Origin: Deinococcus rubellus
Lineage (GTDB): Bacteria; Deinococcota; Deinococci; Deinococcales; Deinococcaceae
Reading direction: 5' to 3'
DNA: 64,000 nt
NCBI RefSeq assembly: GCF_025244745.1
Contig: NZ_CP104213.1
Span: 1,452,001-1,516,000 of the forward strand
The position numbers and the translations under genes were made by a program. Position 1 is the first letter of the stretch. Each line of letters starts with the position of its first letter. Below the pieces are notes generated by a model that was given only the letters and a program-made list of their open reading frames with translations, had not been told where the DNA came from and made no database searches. Shown here in pieces: positions 60,256 to 64,000 of the stretch.

Positions 60256-61632
60256 GTGTCCGCATCCGCCGCTCCAGCCGCCCCGCCCTCGCCCGCTCCG
60301 CTGATTGTGCTGGCCTTACTGGCCGCAGGCGGCGTCGCCTACGGTGTCGTGTTGCGCAACACTCCGCTGATCGTGGGCATGACGGTACTGTGCGCCTCGC
60401 TCACCCAGCGGCTGGGGGGCCTGTGGAAGTGGCTGCCCATCGCGGTCTACGTGCTGGCTTTCACGGCCACGCTGGTGCTGGTCAAGACCAGGCCGGAGCC
60501 GTGGAGCCTGGCCGGAGCATTGGCGCTGATCCTGGGCCTGGGCCTGCTCTCGATCCGCGAAGGGTCCAAGGCCCGCGAAACCGAGTGGCTGCACGACACC
60601 GTCAAGGCGCTCGAAGAAGGCAGTGTCAAGCTGGGAGAGGCCCGCGACGCCGAGGCGATTATCCGTGCAGGCATCGCCATTCTGCAAAACCTGCGGGTGG
60701 CTCCCCACTTCGCCATGGTGGCTTACCGGCGCGGCACGCCGATGATTCTGGCGGCACGCGGGGCCTTCGAGCCGTTTATCGAGCAGCCGATTGTGCCCAG
60801 CGACAACGACAGCCGCAGTGTGCAGGCCGATCACTGGGTGGCCGAGGAAGTGCTGGCCTTACTGAAGCGCCCGCAGCGCAAAACGCAACTGGTGGTCAAC
60901 ATCTATGGCCGCGCCACCCAGCATCTGGGCCTCATCTTGCTGACCCGTGAGGACCGCGAGTTCGAGGCCGATGAGAAGTCGGTGGTCGAGTCGTTCGCCC
61001 GCTTCCTGGGCGCGCAGCTCGGTCAGGTCTACGCCATCCGCGAACTGCGCGACGCCAACGACCTGACCCTCAAGGCGCTCGGCTCGGCCCTGGAGCACCG
61101 CGACGACGACACTGGCGGTCACACCCAGCGGGTCATGACCCTGGCGCTGCGGCTGGCGGCCCGGCTCGGCTGGGACGACGAGCGCCTCAAGGCGGTGCGC
61201 TGGGGCGCATACCTGCACGATCTGGGCAAGATTGCCGTACCGGACGCCATCCTGCACAAGCGCGGCCCCCTCGACCCCAACGAGCGCGCCTCAATGCAGC
61301 GCCACGTCACCATCGGCTACGACATGCTCCAGGATCTCCACTTCCTGCCTGCCGAGACGCTCGATCTGGTGCGCTACCACCACGAGCGCTGGGACGGCGG
61401 CGGCTATCCCAGTGGGCTGCGCGGCCAGGACATTCCCGACGCTGCCCGGCTGTTTTCGATCATCGACGTGTACGACGCCCTGGTCAACGCCCGGCCCTAC
61501 AAGCCCGCCTGGAGCCGTGAGCGCGCCCTCCAAGAGTTGCGCCGTCAGTCTGGCAGCCAGTTCGACCCGCAGTTCGTGGACGCTTTCCTGAGAATGATGT
61601 CCGAGCAGGACGACGCCAAGCTGGTGCGCTGA
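60256..61632 (+). CDS. Membrane-anchored GAF/HD-GYP phosphodiesterase
   Basis: A 458-residue predicted cyclic-di-GMP phosphodiesterase. Three or four N-terminal membrane helices (to about 100) are followed by a GAF-like segment (about 140-255, IIRAGIAILQNLRVAPHFAMVAY...) and an HD-GYP domain. The HD pair is in LHDLGK near 320 and the GYP signature in YHHERWDGGGYP near 373. The output domain resembles that of the HD-GYP protein at 29.8 kb, so two phosphodiesterases are encoded here. GTG start with a leaderless promoter. Confidence 0.92.
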   Translation: MSASAAPAAPPSPAPLIVLALLAAGGVAYGVVLRNTPLIVGMTVLCASLTQRLGGLWKWLPIAVYVLAFTATLVLVKTRPEPWSLAGALALILGLGLLSIREGSKARETEWLHDTVKALEEGSVKLGEARDAEAIIRAGIAILQNLRVAPHFAMVAYRRGTPMILAARGAFEPFIEQPIVPSDNDSRSVQADHWVAEEVLALLKRPQRKTQLVVNIYGRATQHLGLILLTREDREFEADEKSVVESFARFLGAQLGQVYAIRELRDANDLTLKALGSALEHRDDDTGGHTQRVMTLALRLAARLGWDDERLKAVRWGAYLHDLGKIAVPDAILHKRGPLDPNERASMQRHVTIGYDMLQDLHFLPAETLDLVRYHHERWDGGGYPSGLRGQDIPDAARLFSIIDVYDALVNARPYKPAWSRERALQELRRQSGSQFDPQFVDAFLRMMSEQDDAKLVR

Positions 61633-61661
61633 GACGAAACTTCAGAGACAGAACGCAGTCG

Positions 61662-61700
61662 AAAAAGTCGGGCGCTTCTCAACAGAGAAGCGCCCTTCTT
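61662..61700. terminator. Terminator between HD-GYP gene and convergent small ORF
   Basis: Stem GGGCGCTTCTC/GAGAAGCGCCC (61670-61680 with 61685-61695) with a 4-base loop; TTCTT follows on the plus strand and TTTTTC on the minus strand, so it works both ways. Confidence 0.8.
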
Positions 61701-61717
61701 GAGTTCCAGATTTAGGC

Positions 61718-61903
61718 TTATTCGGCGGGGCGTCGCTGGCTCAGGCGGTCCGAAACGCGGCGTACCCAGCGGTCCAGGCGGCTCGGCGTGGGCCTGGGTG
61801 AAATGTGGTGGCCCGGTGCGGCTTGCAACTGGGCTTTGGTGATGAGGTCGAGGTCGGACTGGTACATGAAGCCAGTCTGCTCTTTTAACTGTCGCCGCAT
61901 CAT
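61718..61903 (-). CDS. Small basic hypothetical protein
   Basis: A 61-residue basic protein of unknown function (MMRRQLKEQTGFMYQSDLDL... ending RRVSDRLSQRRPAE), Arg-rich and without a signal or membrane helix. It converges on the HD-GYP gene across a bidirectional terminator. Its end lies 23 bases from the hairpin. A leader of purine-poor sequence precedes the ATG, so the start is uncertain. Confidence 0.5.
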   Translation of the reverse strand: MMRRQLKEQTGFMYQSDLDLITKAQLQAAPGHHISPRPTPSRLDRWVRRVSDRLSQRRPAE

Positions 61904-62118
61904 GACTTGACTGACAGATCACATGGTCAAAGCCGATCCTTGATTAAAATTTCAAATGAAACTATCAATGTTCGAGCGATTTATTTAATTCCGTGTTCTC
62001 GGCGACTCCGTGGCCTGGCTATCGCCGTGAACCTGGCATTTGAAAAGTCGGGGCCTGGTACGCGGCCAATTTTGCCGCTTTTCCGCTCTGGCTCACCCTG
62101 CTTCCCGGCCTCGCCCGC

Positions 62119-62124
62119 TACACT
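62119..62124 (+). promoter_or_regulatory. Leaderless promoter -10 (U32 peptidase)
   Basis: TACACT eight bases before the ATG at 62133. Confidence 0.6.
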
Positions 62125-62132
62125 GATTTGTT

Positions 62133-64000
<1,868 letters not shown>

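Overview
The window looks like a chromosomal segment of a Deinococcus species (Deinococcota). It is GC-rich. Many genes carry a TANNNT box 5-8 bases before the start codon and no Shine-Dalgarno, the leaderless arrangement typical of this genus. Lineage-specific markers are an SLH/coiled-coil/beta-barrel envelope protein with SlpA topology, a TilS-TadA fusion, a ba3-type oxidase, a YmdB-like phosphodiesterase, and a UbiA prenyltransferase coupled to a CrtI/CrtD-type desaturase. All assignments come from reading the sequence; no database search was run.

Layout. 0.1-9.3 kb: gyrB, a fasciclin protein, glyS behind a complete T-box riboswitch, the eutB-eutC ammonia-lyase pair, a CDF metal transporter and a VOC protein. 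9.3-14.4 kb: PcrA/UvrD helicase, a four-CBS protein divergent from a usp-doxX operon, a MITE-like element and a frameshifted Nudix gene. 14.4-21.2 kb: envelope genes (BsuPI-like protein, AmiC-type amidase, barrel-like proteins, LEA14 lipoprotein with an amidase, LolA-like protein). 21.3-29.6 kb: kynB-kynU, thioesterase-PCD pair, gltX, an AT-rich gene-poor island, ppc and YmdB. 29.7-36.2 kb: an HD-GYP gene whose stop codon is supplied by an intact IS66-family insertion, an FtsX-like permease and two paralogous outer-membrane barrels, one joined to SLH and collagen-like segments. 36.2-41.9 kb: enoyl-CoA hydratase, HD hydrolase, rnhB and the ba3 oxidase operon with cytochrome c. 41.9-50.8 kb: gamma-glutamyltransferase, 2H phosphoesterase, mrp-sufR-like operon, secreted proteins, a LysM/phosphodiester-glycosidase protein, a lipoprotein esterase and a second cytochrome c. 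50.8-64 kb: TetR, UbiA-crtD, DEAD-box helicase, rlmI-like methyltransferase, a lipoprotein frameshifted near its start, BCP peroxiredoxin, tilS-tadA, a second HD-GYP protein and a U32 peptidase running off the end.

The most interesting regulatory signal is a tandem motif, GTAAYGC-N4-GTAAYGC with an 11-bp period. It occurs once upstream of the ba3 oxidase operon and as one copy facing each way between the four-CBS gene and usp-doxX. It suggests an undescribed respiratory or redox regulon controlled by an OmpR/PhoB-like factor. Other highlights are the SLH-collagen-barrel protein, the T-box leader, the Mrp/SufR-like iron-sulfur operon and the IS66 insertion. Three genes show single-base frameshifts that are either real decay or sequencing errors.
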